Notes under the pieces: model-generated
The model's database searches: none
The model's input: only the letters and a program-made list of their open reading frames with translations
Told to the model about the DNA's origin: nothing
In this document: positions 37,602 through 57,527 of the stretch, in pieces
Layout of the letters: each line of letters starts with the position of its first letter
How positions within the stretch are numbered: position 1 is the first letter of the stretch
Translations under genes and position numbers: made by a program
Source: Limnomonas spitsbergensis
Lineage: Eukaryota; Chlorophyta; Chlorophyceae; Chlamydomonadales
NCBI GenBank assembly: GCA_037349105.1
Contig: JAYJMM010000116.1
Coordinates: forward strand, 5,704,001-5,768,000
Direction of reading: 5' to 3'
DNA length: 64,000 nucleotides

Positions 37602-38058
37602 CTTGACCCTCCCTGGACTGATCGCAACTTGGTGCAAAATCATCCCTCATCCATTTGAACTGTCTTTCTGGCTGGCCATGCCCTAGGTTTATTGATCTTG
37701 TTATATAGAAACAATGAACAACAGAAATTGATCACATACTGAATTCCCTCGGCTTTAAGACTTTATACATCAAGATCTCCGGGCAAGAATAGTTACAGGA
37801 TTAAAATCAGATATATATAGTTCTGATTGCCCCTGCACTATCGGTATTCCAGCCAATGACATCTCAAATACAAAATCTTGTTGTGATCCGAGCAAAAAAA
37901 ACGGCCAGGTGATACAGCCCTAGTGCTGCTGCAATGTGCTGCTAACAGACCTTGCCTGTCCAAGACATGAGTGAGGTTGCCCCCATCAAGGACAAGCGAA
38001 GCCACGGTCTTTACCTCCACGTGAGGGGTACGCATTATGATGGGATGAATGTAGGTGC

Positions 38059-39428
38059 TTATACGACAGAGGCAAGGACAGCGTCCAGTGCTGTCTTGGT
38101 GGTTCCCAGGCAGGTCATGGCCTTTGCCTCGTCCTTGATCCTCAGGGCGAAGTCGAGTGCCTCAACCTACAGGCCAGCAGGAGTGCAAGTGTTTAGATCG
38201 GCGGGAAATGGCTGCATCATTCGATGGAACATGAAAATCAGGCTGACCCAACGCTTAGGTAAAAGAGGCACATGATCCGACCTCATTGATGAAGGCCTTC
38301 CTCAGCTCCAGGGACTTCTTCTTCTGCTCCTTGGGCTGCTGCTCAGCCAGGGTCTTAAGGTCGAAACGCGCATACCCGACTTGCAGTCGCAGCTCACCGC
38401 GGGCCTTGGACCTGCAGGCAGAAGCAAAGAGTAGGTCAGAAAACGGGCATCGCCACTCCGTATTCACACTAGTGTGTACACTGCATTTGTGTGTAGTGGG
38501 GCGCAAATGTTTGGGTCAAAACCTTGTCCCGGCACCATGGGAGAATTGCAGCAATATTTCGCACCAGTAATTCTTCTTGATCAAGGGCTCCAGGCTAGAG
38601 TCAATCTTGGACTCAATGAGCTACAGGCAGAACGGGGGGAGACAGTCAGTGGATGCCAAGGGTCAGCATGGGCCATTGCCATTTGTCAGGGCTTATAATG
38701 AAGAGGAGTACTGATGTCTACTCATATCCCTACCTGCAGCTTGTACAGTTGCAGAATCATCAACTGCTAGGTGCTCATTCCTCATTGCTTATATCCCACC
38801 GTATCAGCCATCCTAACTAGGCAATCCGTCTGTCGATACCTTGAGCTCAGCCTTGACCTTCGCAGGGTCGGCGCGAGATTGCGAGCGTCCCTGGCGCTGG
38901 TTCTCGGTCAGGGTGTCATCGCGGGCCTCGTAGATGGTCAGGAACCCCTTGTCGATGACCTTACGGTCATCGATGATGTCAACTGGCGTGGCAGCAGCGT
39001 TGGCAGCACCGGTGATGGTGAGAGCGGCACCAGCAAGGAATCCGCTGAGGATCTGCATTGGAAACGAGGTCAAGAGTCGTATGTTGGATATGGGGTGCAG
39101 AGATCAGATTGTCAGCAACTTGCACTATACTTTCGATGGCACTTACCGCACGTCTTGACTCGACGGACGCCTTGACAACCACAGCAGACCTACATAATCA
39201 CATCAGGCCCTGGCCTTTCAGAATCAACATTACCGACCTGATCTGTTTGCAGGCATCCGTGACTGTATCGTCTTACCTGCGAGAGGCCGTCGCTGGGCGG
39301 GACACAGTGGACCTACAGACAAATAAATGTAGCTCTTTAGTTAATCCCTTGCATATGGCGTCGATGTAGCATATCTGCGACAGTTCAGAAGATCGTGCAC
39401 ACCTCTGGGCGATAGATGATAGGGCCAT
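38059..39428 (-). CDS. PSBQ: PsbQ / oxygen-evolving enhancer protein 3, 7 exons
   Basis: Extrinsic lumenal subunit of photosystem II that stabilises the water-oxidising Mn cluster and Ca/Cl retention. Exons (descending): 39428-39403, 39312-39277, 39189-39147, 39052-38840, 38620-38565, 38411-38282, 38166-38059; 203 aa. Presequence MALSSIAQRSTVSRPATASR is a stromal transit peptide, followed by ESRRAILSGFLAGAALTI and an ANA|A-type cleavage site: the twin Arg before a hydrophobic core fits the thylakoid Tat route used by PsbQ. Mature part: ATPVDIIDDRKVIDKGFLTI, YEARDDTL, LIESKIDSSLEPLIKKNYW, ARGELRLQVGYARFDLKTLA, EALDFALRIKDEAKAM, matching the algal four-helix PsbQ. TGTAA on the minus strand at 37797-37793. 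Confidence 0.95.
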
Positions 39429-40654
39429 ATTGAATTGGTGAACGTGTTTAGGGAGAGAACAGGGAAGCGTGTTGAGGTCTACAGTATTCGTCTTAAGTGA
39501 CGCTTCATAGTAGTGCCCGTGGGCCTGCCGTTGGGGGCATGACCTTGTCGTACATGAAAGAAGCGATCGCGATCGATCTAGCATCATCTGTGAATCGTCT
39601 ATTCGTCTGTCCGTAAATGATTTCATACGAATGCTCTAAACCAAGGACATTACTCTCACTCGAATTTCTATCAACAGTCAGCAGTATCCCCTGCCAACAA
39701 TTCAAATACCTTGCATGCAAAAAGGGGCGCTGGCATGTCCCCATTCTTCATACATTGGGTCCCAGCAAGCAATTACTGTAACAGCCAAATGAAACATTTT
39801 ACTGACCTGCACTATCGGTAGCCTGCCACTAAGAAGCCTGCCTAAACAGCTCATCACTGGTATCTGAGTATCTGACTCAGCGTAACTTGCGCTGAGTCAC
39901 ATTTCAGAGAAGTGACTTGCTGTCCTGTCAATGAGCAACGACAAGTAACGAACCAGGGGGTACAATAAGAGCATATACACAACCACGAAACAGTGGCGTA
40001 GGAAGAACGCATTGGAGCAGATGATGAGCTTCATTTACAAAACATTAAGGAGCGAGCGGGGGGGAGGAAGGGGGTGGGTAAAATAAATCGGGGGCGACTG
40101 GAAACCCCCCATCATCCAAATTTGTAGAGCTTGACTAGAGCTTCCCATATCAGGTCTTCAAATGCTTTTTGGCCTGGGGGTTATCTGGGATTTCCTTCCT
40201 TCTCCGGCCCGCAGCTTCACATGGTAGGACAAACTGGTGAAACTGTTTGTCAAAGAGTGCCTTAGCCATGCTTTCCTCGAGCTGCGCCCTGGGTTCGTCA
40301 GTCATGTGCAACGGAGTTACCCCGCTTTGTACAGTTGCACGAGGGCTTGTGGTTGGCCTGAGTGTTATGGGGGCTCTGTCTCTTCCTGACCTCTGTCCTT
40401 CCTCTGGATGTGCAAGTCAATAACGTTACACCTCTGGGCTCGCTGGGATATGCAAGTTTTTCTCTTTCAGGACAGGGGGACCCACCTCCTGGACAAGTGA
40501 AATCCTGAATACCCCCCCCTCAAAAAGGGGGTGGGAGATATGGAGGGTCAAATGGTGGTGGTGTGTGGGGGGGTAAAAACGAATACTTTTTAATTTTTTA
40601 AACCTTAGGTTGAGACCATAGCTACACCGTTGCATTCCTAATGTCATCTGCTGT
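39429..40654. other. PSBQ upstream region with LINE debris
   Basis: 39429-39900 presumably holds the PSBQ promoter and 5' UTR. 39960-40190 (minus) is a LINE 3' portion, listed separately. 40416-40439 (GTCAATAACGTTACACCTCT+GGGC) is another minus-oriented tail copy. 40452-40476 (GCAAGTTTTTCTCTTTCAGG) recurs, inverted, at about 60670-60700. No gene. Confidence 0.55.
39960..40190 (-). mobile_element. LINE 3' portion with ORF end
   Basis: The complement of 40110-40185 encodes KAFEDLIWEALVKLYKFG then a stop, and its DNA matches 7668-7730. The downstream part (39960-40050) matches 52620-52690 (ACAGTGGCGTRGGAA and ATAAGCYYCA blocks), which lies at the 3' end of the 52.7-53.5 kb LINE. Family assignment rests on these shared blocks. 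Confidence 0.55.
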
Positions 40655-42685
40655 TGATATGCATCATAAAATATTCCACACCGAAATTAGACCCCTCTTG
40701 GCATGCTATTTTGGCATGGGGGGGTGCCTTGTCTCCGTAACCACATGCACCGTTGTTCGTACGCCCAAATCTTGACTCTGACGGTTTAGCTGCATTGGTA
40801 CTTGCTATGAATTAAGCTGTTCTGAATGAAGCAACCTGCTGTGAGCATTGTATGAAGGTCTTGAAATTCACAGACAACTAAGTGTGTCACGACGTATGAC
40901 TGCACCGTGCGTTTGACTGCGCCAACTGCTTTTTCGGTTGGAAGTTATGTGTGAACCTGAAGAAGTGTGTTTGCCGTCTTAGGGGATCCCGAACTGGGTC
41001 CTTCACTTTTTCTTTCTTACTTGATTTCACGGCCTGTCTTGTGTTCTTTCCTTAGGGTGCACCCCTGTGCCGCGACAAGTGGCCCTAAGGAATCACCAAC
41101 AGGGGAATGAGTGCAAGAAAGGAGCGGAGAGGCTGGCCAAGGCGAACAGCGCACAATCACATCATTATACTCTTTTCCTGCTCCTACTAATCCGCCAGCT
41201 CTTGCTCCGGCTCCTGCCGCTGCTGTCCAGCCTGCTGCTGCCGCCGAGACTCTCGCTCTTGGAGCAGGACCAACAGCTGCTGCTGAGACATCATTCGAGA
41301 GCCCGCAGCAGCAGCTCCTATCCCCGGATGTAGCGACCCATGTGACCCCTGATGTTGGCGGCAACTGATTGGCACGACCTGTCTATCTATGGGCTGCGCC
41401 ATCCATTCGCAGAGTTAGTCTCATGCAGCGGTATGTCAGCCCTGGCCGTACTCAGAGCAGACGTGCTCCAGGTGCCTACTGCTAATGGGGGCCTGTACAG
41501 CGTAGGCGAGTTGACACCGGAGCAGCTGATGGTTTAGGCAGCTCTAGTGACAAGGGTGCTAATGCGCTTAAATTACTCTAGGGGAGTGAGGCTGATGGAT
41601 CAGCAGCGTCCTTGGCCTGGGGTGGGAAAGTCGGTGTCCTGCTCAAGGTGCCAGCCCAAAATGCCAGCCCCTTTGCAATGTCAGCCTCCCCTTCTCAGGG
41701 TATCAAACAACGAGCGAGGTGTTGACCCTTGAAGTCATCGTCAGGTGCCCGCTGGCCCAGCTGGTGGGAGTCCCTGGTCAGCTTCCACCAGCTTCACGTC
41801 ACAGCTTGAGCGTGGCATCTGAGTTCCCATGCAGAGGCGATAATGTCAAGCCCTGGTTACTTTGCGATGACACCCCCGGGAGTTGGAGGATCTTCACCAA
41901 GAGTATGGACCACCAGTAGCTGGGGATGCGCCGACGGTGTGCAAGGTGCATGGCTGTGGGAAGATGATGAAGCTATCAGCTGTGCGGTTGCACGTCAGAG
42001 CGCACATCTTGCTGCGCCAACAGGGGCAGTCTGTAGCTTGGAGCCAAATGGTGCTGAGGCATACGGCTTCTGTGGTGTTGTGTGTGGAGACAGGGCATCA
42101 GGCCAGTGCAAAACTGGTATGGGCAAAGGCTCCAACAGTAGCACGCTGACTGTCAAGTCCCGCTGCCCCCTTAACTACAAGATGTCATATGCCGCTGCTG
42201 AGAAGGGTCCTGTCACCAATCCGTATACGAACAGACCAGTGGCGTGCACCATCGGCAGGAGCATCGCGGGTACCATCCGTCCTTGTGTGTGGGGCTATCA
42301 CACCCTGGTCAGGAGCTGACGGAGGCAGGTATGACGATGTATGGCATTATTCCATTAGCACTGAGGAGTTTGAGGGGTGGGTGGCAAAGAAGTAGACGAC
42401 CAAGTTGCTAAAGTAGAACATCAGCAAGCTTTAGTTATAACTTAGTGTGATGCCACTGATGCGTTAGTACTCTCATTTCTTGAGCCTCATGGTCTCCAGT
42501 GAGGGTAGGTAGGTGGCAGGTGGTTGCTGAGCTATGGTATATACTTTTGCTTCACCGCTTGACGTCTATTAATCAGCTATTTTTATCGACACCATTGGAA
42601 GCGCACTGTTAAGCTAATTGAAGTTGCTCCCCCCCCAAATTCTTTTGTTGACTGAGAATTTACGGTTTCACTAGGTTTTGGAGGC
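40655..42685 (+). mobile_element. Longer copy of a DNA-transposon-like element with degenerate zinc-binding protein
   Basis: Shares its ends and internal blocks with 22258-23060 but has an additional middle (about 41370-42298). The middle encodes, across two frames, CKVHGCGKMMKLSAVRLHV then RAHIL (C-x4-C...H-x3-H, 41937-42010), then YGFCG and SGQC (42063-42110) and KSRCPLNYKMSYAAAEKG plus NPYTNRPVAC (42150-42250): a Cys/His-rich module of the kind seen in transposon-linked proteins. Several stops and at least one frameshift (about 42000-42060) break it. 41110-41370 has an open Ala/Pro-rich frame. Outer limits may reach ~40560 and ~42790. Transposase class unknown. Confidence 0.6.
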
Positions 42686-43036
42686 GGGGGATAGGCAGGG
42701 GGGGGGGCATAAGCAGGGGCCGTTTCATACATATTTTTATGATGCATTTTTGACTTCCTCTACCCCCCTTCCCCTCATCGCAAAGGAGTGAAGTCAAGTT
42801 AACTGTGTTCCATTTTTGAGCTTTTCTCTGTTTATGTTAGACCATTTTGAAGCCAGGCCAGGCTTTGAGGATGGTTTGCAAAAAAATGAAGCAAATTAAA
42901 TATAATCCGGTCGGTCTTTATTTCTGAATGACATGTCCAATTAGTATTTGCAACACAGTTTAAGCTACCAAATGTGTCCTTGGTTGCAGGAAACAATGGA
43001 GTGAAGCTAGGCCTGATCATCAGGCTAGGAAATGAT

Positions 43037-47010
<3,974 letters not shown>

Positions 47011-47276
47011 GTTGATTTTAACCGATGAACACCGTTAAGTGTCGCTTGCTTTAAAGGAAGGAGATGAAGTAACAATTGAAAAATACCACATGTGTGAGAT
47101 TCCACACCGAACAGAATTCCATACCTAGATTCCATACTGTCCGAACTTGATATGACCACCGTTCCTTTCATACTGAGCATACCTTTGCCGCCGAAGTTTT
47201 CCATTTCACAATTATATAACATCTGGCCTTTGTTGTCGATTTCAACTGACTGCCTTGCGACAAGGAACTTTTAAGG
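47011..47276. promoter_or_regulatory. Bidirectional promoter region between adenylosuccinate lyase and helicase genes
   Basis: 266 bp separate the opposing ATG codons. The segment is more AT-rich than the coding DNA and has no strong TATA box or repeat. Shared regulation is inferred from the spacing only. Confidence 0.5.
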
Positions 47277-51414
<4,138 letters not shown>

Positions 51415-52197
51415 AAAGAGCCTTTCTGAATGGGGCCTGCCCTGCATTAGTGCACGGCAGCTAATTTTTTTTCACCCCTGGCAACCCTTCTTCATTCACC
51501 AGACTCGCTGCTGTGACAAAAGTGAATATTGATTGTTTCTTGAGGAGTGTAGAACCTACGATATTTTGTGTTTGTGAGGGCATACATGTCCTCTGTGTCA
51601 GGTGTGTCAATTTGATGTCCTCGGTTTCATTTGTACAAATCTTTAGAGCGTGCATCGCATTCAAAGATGATTTAGTAGCTGTCGTATCCCTGAACTATGA
51701 CTGAATCACATCAGGAACTTCTTTTAAGATGCCTGAACGAGGCACTCACTTTGTCAGTCAGTGACGTCACACCTCTGGGCCATGCAGAAAGAGGCTTGTC
51801 CGCGTGGGCGCCCAACTGTTCAGATGGGAGAGGAGAAAAACTTCAAGGAAGAGGGAATACAAAGAAAAGGAACAACAGGAGAGGCCGGGACGGCACACAA
51901 GTTCGAAGGCATCATAGCCCCTCAAGCAACTAGCCCACAACGAAGTCTACAACAGTACCGGCAAAAGAGCGCGGCAGAGCAGGGCCATATAGTGAACTTA
52001 TATTTATCAGTTACTTCTATAAGAGTCCGACCAGATCTACCTACCAGTATCATTCACAAATCACGGGCCATCTAGTACATTCTGCCTCCTGTGTCGGCTG
52101 AGAGCTTCATGTCCAGAACGGTGCATACCCGCTGAACGCACAACCTCGTGGGGCTTGACAACAATGTCATCATGACACCCTCATCTACAGTCATTTC
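51415..52197. other. Helicase 3' region and repeat debris
   Basis: 51415-51700 is probably helicase 3' UTR; no TGTAA found within ~600 nt. 51757-51825 is a minus-oriented LINE tail (listed). 52116-52170 is a weak copy of dispersed family 2 (GGTGCATACCCGCTGAACGC then CGTGGGGCTTG). No gene. Confidence 0.5.
51757..51825 (-). mobile_element. LINE 3'-tail fragment
   Basis: GTCAGTGACGTCACACCTCT then GGGCCATGCAGAAAGAGGCT, TGTCCGCGTGGGCGCCCAAC; nearly the same as 11028-11100, including the GGGCGCCCAACTGTTCAGA end of the shared block. Confidence 0.7.
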
Positions 52198-52475
52198 CTA
52201 GCCTTCACTGTCCTTTCTACTTCCACCATTGACCCAGCAGCAGATGTGCAGACACTGACCTTTACAAGGCTGAGTTCTGGTATAGTTTGGTCTGCTACCG
52301 GGCAATCAAGAAAGCCTTCATCAATGGGAGTCCCGTAATTTCAGTCTAGGACTCCAGATTTGGAATCTGGAAAGTCTCGGGCATAGATTTCAAAGCGTAT
52401 GCATTGCCCTGACCGATCGAGACCATCGACCTGCAACTGGATCCTCTTTGACCTTGCCCTACTCGACAGAGCCTA
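52198..52475 (+). pseudogene. Pherophorin C-terminal domain fragment (pseudogene)
   Basis: DNA parallels 59281-59560 of the pherophorin gene below. Readable residues: LYKAEFWYSLVCYRAIKKAF, INGS, then a TAG where the intact gene has the Trp codon of GWDSRFGIWKV, then DSRFGIWKVSGIDFKA. Only part of the second pherophorin domain is present, with no rod or signal peptide. It sits next to retroelement debris, about 7 kb from the intact copy and in the same orientation. Likely a decayed tandem duplicate or a carried fragment. Confidence 0.8.
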
Positions 52476-52748
52476 TGCCGTGGCATGTGAAGTTTTTACA
52501 GTCCAACAGAGCATCACATTTGATGCATGGGACATGTGCCCGTAAACCGGTACAGGCACTTGATACACTAGGACGGTAATCGAAAACCAGTGAACCCCCT
52601 GGGCAAGCCACTAGCACACAACCATAAGACAGTGGCGTGGGAATGAACCGCTTAGTGCAGAAGATAAGCCCCAGCCATAAAACATGACGTGGGGTGCAAA
52701 ATAGTTCGATTGGGCACCGCCCAGAAAATTAGGGGGGAGACGGAAGAT

Positions 52749-53492
52749 TTAGCAAAGTTTGACATCATTCTCTCTTTTCATCAGACACTGAAAGATAAAA
52801 GAACCCATTTTCTTCCGGAAAGCAGATGCAGAATCCTCTGCACTGAGCTTGCCCCACACTCCATTTGCGTACCGTTCCAAGGCCGCACCCTTGTCCGCTA
52901 GAAAATTATAAGAAGTAAGGTCAAATTGAAATCGAAGGTCTGTACAGAACGGGTAGTAAATCAAGTGACGCTCATCCCCCCCACATTCAAGATTGCAACA
53001 TCTGTAAAGCCTTTTGCTACGAGGCACAAAAGGTTTTTCAAAGCGCCCCGTATCAACATTCAGCCAATGTGAACCCATCCGATACCGGGCTACAGCAAAA
53101 ATGATATCAGGCTTGCTCTAATTGTACCAGAATGTCTCCTTCGCATCACGCTTAATTTGAAACCACTTGGAAGACGTAAACAACTTGAACCCTGAGCGTT
53201 CTAAGCAAAGAGTAGCGCGTACAGACAAGGCCGTACGTGGCGTATCCCCGGAAAGCCATCGATCCCAAGCTGACATCAGAATGACCTCAACATCCAAACA
53301 GGTATTGACTGGGGCAGTTAATAAATCAATACCCAGAGTCATCAAAATCGAAGACAAAAAAACGGCCCAACAAAGTGAAGTACCAGCACGAGCAACGGTT
53401 AGCGCATCTACGCAATGTTTGCTGATTCCATCAAGTGCTGCCGCTTGGCAGCGCGAACAACTCCAAACAATTTTGGTGGATGGATGGATCAA
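52749..53492 (-). mobile_element. LINE remnant, C-terminal RT region with zinc knuckle, one in-frame stop
   Basis: One minus frame runs from 53492 to 52749 (248 codons), interrupted by a single TAG at about 53118. Motifs: GTSLCWAVFLSSILMTLGID, then MGSHWLNVDTGRFEKPFVPR, RCCNLECGGDERHLIYYPFC and TDLRFQFD, the typical zf-RVT arrangement at the C terminus of many plant and algal LINEs. RT palm and endonuclease are missing. Clearly lower GC than the genes around it. The 3' UTR (52560-52740) shares blocks with 39960-40050. Confidence 0.75.
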
Positions 53493-56400
53493 ATTTCTGA
53501 CAGATTTAGTGAAAGAGGGTCATAAAGCTGAGTGTTTCATTTACAGGCTTCGTGTATCGCTGATTTTTTATAAATTGATCTTACACTGCCATTTCATCAG
53601 CTTAAAATTCCTTCGTTAGTTTTCTTCTTATTTGCTTTGCGGATGGTGCTGCACAGTGCTGACTTCTTAATCTTGATTAACTGCAAAAGTAACTAGAGTT
53701 GTAGAGCATTTATCCATGAGAATTTACTCCATACAAACATTCTCTCCTTCATTAATCCCTCCATTTTAATGCGCTTCTTTCACTAGATCCCAAAGTGGTT
53801 CTAAGCTCTCCTACGTGGTATATTTCTTTCTGGTTTGTCTATTGTTCCATACATTTGGTATGGTTTTTAATTCTGAATGTTTTCCTGTGCGGCTGTATTG
53901 ATTTAATCGTCAATGTTATGGTATTTGTTTGTTCCATGCTAGCATCATCAATTCAACTTATCAAGGGTCAATGGGGAGCTAAATCTGGGATTCTTGTGAA
54001 CGCTACCACCCTCTGTTATCAAATATTTAACATGATATTGAGCTGGTAGGAACACACTTTCTGACATCAATGCCCAGTGCAAATAGCCTCTGCCTGCTGC
54101 TGTTAGTTTCCACCCGTCCCCATATTTTGATCCTATACCACACAGCTAGGAATGGCCCCTAGTCTCTGAACCTTGCAGACGCTGATGGTCCTGGCAAGGC
54201 TTGGGATGATTACGACCTGGCCTTCTGGCTTGAAAGAAGGTATAGGAAAAGGGAGTCGCCGGATCAGTTTATGAGTGCAAGATCCAAAGACAGGTGTGTG
54301 GCGGGGAGGTGCCAGATGTGCGCCTTGTTCTCTCTCATGTGTGACCACATATCTCTGTCATGACACCTGCTCTGGCAGACTTCCTATGGCAGATGTGCGC
54401 TGGGGGGCTCAGATTTTCTCCCCGTGATCTCTTAGCTCTCCAAGTCTGACAACAGATCTCTGTCACGTCTGACAACAGATCTCTGTCATGACACCTGCTC
54501 TGACATACCCCCGCACTGATTGGCAAGCTATGCATGACTGTACACAAATGGGAATTCTTAATTGAACATCTGCCCTCAAACACAATCACACACCTTTTGA
54601 GTGGCAAGAAATCAGCCCCATGACAAGTAGGGGCACATGCATGCTGCTTGAGTCTCATGCTGTTTGGATCCGAGCTCAGATTATAAAACAAATACTGTTG
54701 CAATTGCTGCATGCAGCTATGCATGGGGGTTGATAAACCGTAAACCAGTACGGCAGCGTGCATCAGCACCTCAACTGTACGCCAGTTCGGTACCGTTTAT
54801 GTACTGCACAGCTACTTTCATTTGGTGCTACGACATTTGGGACAGCTACCCCCAATTGTAGGAGACCATGCTAGAAGTCCGCATTAACCCAATAAGTCTA
54901 ATCACCACACTCTGTTCAACGTAAGTGTGGGATTTTGAGTGAAATACCGCCGACACTGTCCTGCTTTCTCTAACTGCGAAATTTTGGCTCCAACCCTTAT
55001 GCACGGCCACCCGTCGCTGGAGGAGAGAGGCAGACAGGGAGGGGACTGGGACTGACGAGGGAGGCACAATATGTTCAGGGAGGAGGGGCAGGCTGCCATA
55101 CTCTGTAGGGGTAGGGGCATGTCAGACAGGCCCGGGTAAGGGCCGGGGGATGGGCCACGAGCAGAGGCAGAGATTTCGAGGATTCAGAGAACTGGCATTT
55201 TGAGGATGCAAGTATGCGACACCAGCAGAGTTCGAATAGCTGAGGGTATAGCACGACTGGGTGTAGCACCAGCGGGAGATGACGGGGAAACAGTTGTGGG
55301 AGGCAGGATTAAGGATAAAGCGCAACGCGTATAGGTCGGGCCGCTATGTCATATGAGGTGGAGGAAGAGGGGTCAAACTCTGGTTGAATTTCCAGTAATT
55401 ATAATTTAAAGGAGGTAGCATCTATCTATGTGGGGGGCCTTCATCAACTCAGCTTTCTGATTTGCGTGTGCTCATGCCATTGGTGCGGGACACGAGGACC
55501 ACCAGCATGCCATCGCTGCAATCATTACTTGTTTGACAAACTAGAGTGTGTGAGGTATTTGCTTGGATGTGGAGTTGAAATAAATAAATATTGTGTCTGC
55601 GGACTTGCCTGTATTGTACCGGTCATGATTTTTTGTTGGAATAATGTCAAAATAGTGCTATACCTGGTGTGCTGCTGGAGAGGGGGTCAGATGTTTCTCT
55701 TAAGGTCCACGCTGCAGATTCTGCTATGTTTTCAAGTGCTTATAAAGTCCCTGTTCAGACAAGGACAGAGTGACATGCTGATGTCGATAATTGCTGTCAG
55801 TAATGAAAAAATCCAATCCCCAAAGAAGTATTACCTGAATATCGTACATTCATTGCTTGTGACCCCCCCAGGTCACCGAAATATTATAAATTGCCTCAGA
55901 ATGGGCACCCAAATGCGTTGAAGGCTTGAAGCAATTTGAAAGTAGCAGTTCGGGGTAGTGTCAGCTCACGGCGGACGATGCTATAGGAAACACGACAACA
56001 TGCAGTGCACGACGGATGTTGCAAATAAGACAGAAAGCAAGCAAGCAGGGCAAGGCGGATGTTGTTCAACAAAAACAAAGACAGACATCATGCAGTGCAT
56101 GGCGGCTGTTGCAAAACAGGCAGCATGACAGCAAACAGGGCAGGGTGGATGCAACATCACAGGCAGCGAGACGGCAAGCAATGCACTGCAGATGCATCCA
56201 AAGAAACATAACTTGAACCACACAACAGTCCCCAGCACCCCTTGATGTGCACGCATGCTACCAGTGCTACCGGTTTTTCAACCCTCCTGCGCATGCCTAC
56301 GATCTTTAGCGCACAACACGCCTCCTCTCTCCCCACCTCTCTAGGAGCCCTACATGGGGTGTCCAATACCATAGGCGCTGTATATGTTGGTTTTGGAACG

Positions 56401-56675
56401 TGAATGTTTTGTCTTACAAGATTTTTATTTCAGCAAGGTACAGCAGGTCACTCGTGCAAAGCGCCTCACAGGCGCTCCTTACTCAAGCAATACTGGGATG
56501 TGTCACGATACCCAGCTAGCTATGGTACCAAGCCGCAGCTGCAGTCATGGGACTCATGGCCTGGTTGACCTTGTCCCACTTTAATTCCAGAAGTTGGACA
56601 TGGGGGTAAGGAGCATTGGTGCAGCCTCAAACACAGTCTCGCGCGGCTTCTCGGTCCCCGTGGACCGAAACAAGG
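53493..56675. other. AT-rich, gene-poor region
   Basis: 53600-54050 is strongly AT-rich and holds a hydrophobic 84-codon frame (53795-54049) with no recognisable family. 54345-54505 contains a 22-bp direct repeat (GTCTGACAACAGATCTCTGT+CA, about 54444-54490) and a second repeat of ATCTCTGTCATGACACCTGC. 55430-55921 is a 163-codon Cys-rich frame I do not believe. 55980-56200 has a loose ~65-bp tandem repeat (GGCGGATGTTG...GCAAGCAGGGCA). No gene supported. Confidence 0.5.
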
Positions 56676-57079
56676 ATGAACAAAATCAACATGTGAGCAG
56701 AGCAAATAATGTGTATATGAGCTAGGCAGCGCGTAGGAAACACAGCTGCCGCTTGCAACGTATGCTACCAGAGCTGAGAATCCCACAAAATTCGGGTTCG
56801 CAGCCTTACATTACTACTCATCATGGGTGCTCATCATGAGGTCTTCCTCCCGGTCGGCCTCCGGGTCGGGAGAATCAGGCTGTCGAGCTCAACGGCAAAG
56901 GTTGTCACCTATTCAGACTTCAGGAAACGCTGTCTGGCTGATAACAAGCCATCCTTCAAGCTTCGTGAGTTTGTGTACATCTGAATGCTGCCATATATTA
57001 TGTCATCCGCCCACCGCATGCAGGTCACGTCGATGCGGATACATGTATCCGCAACTACGACCTGACTGCCCGCCTCTAA
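56676..57079 (+). CDS. Tentative small secreted-protein gene, 3 exons, 77 aa
   Basis: Not recognised. Candidate exons 56676-56692, 56804-56964, 57024-57079 join with strong sites (AT|GTGAGC, TTCGCAG, TTC|GTGAGT, ATGCAG) and keep one frame to TAA. The N terminus MNKINILTLLLIMGAHHEV looks like a short signal peptide, followed by VGLRVGRIRLSSSTAKVVTY, SDFRKRCLADNKPSFKLR and DADTCIRNYDLTARL: basic, two Cys. The frame is also open upstream of the chosen ATG (from ~56626), so the gene could be longer and the hydrophobic stretch internal. Lies ~450 bp before the pherophorin start. Confidence 0.35.
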
Positions 57080-57119
57080 TGCCATGCGCCCACACGCGTA
57101 CGTCATGCGAGTCGCTGAG

Positions 57120-57527
57120 GACTATTTAAGACGGAGATTGTAAAAATTATCAATTATCCTGTGGTATACTGAGTTTCCCAATCACTCAAGTTGCCCTGAT
57201 ACTGCCTGCCTCGGCTCGACCCCCCTCTCCATCACCCCTGTCATCACCCCAGCCATACATCCCCGGCATACATCCGGTACCTTAAACGCTCGGAACATTT
57301 CCCTCGTCCGTGTCTGCCTCGTCGAGTCGAATCGCCAGTTTCACACAACACCGGTGAGTAGGAGCAAGAGGGTATTCAGAACGCGAGGGCAGCGAATGCT
57401 GACTTTGTACAGCAGTCTGGGTGCCGGTATGCATGGGAAGCAAGCAAGCCGGCCGGGATGTCACGACTGATGTTGCTGACATGTGCTTGATGGTTCCTCT
57501 GCCTCGCAGGTTCTTGTCTGCTTCACG
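57120..57527 (+). promoter_or_regulatory. Pherophorin promoter and 5' UTR with an intron
   Basis: CTATTTAAG at 57122-57130 is a TATA-like candidate. A strong donor CACCG|GTGAGTA at 57354 and acceptor CCTCGCAG at 57502-57509 suggest a 156-bp 5' UTR intron, leaving an 18-nt leader before the ATG at 57528. Confidence 0.5.

Noticed and set aside
55430..55921. 163-codon Cys-rich reading frame
   Set aside because: No recognisable domain, odd composition, AT-rich surroundings and no convincing splice sites or conserved motif.
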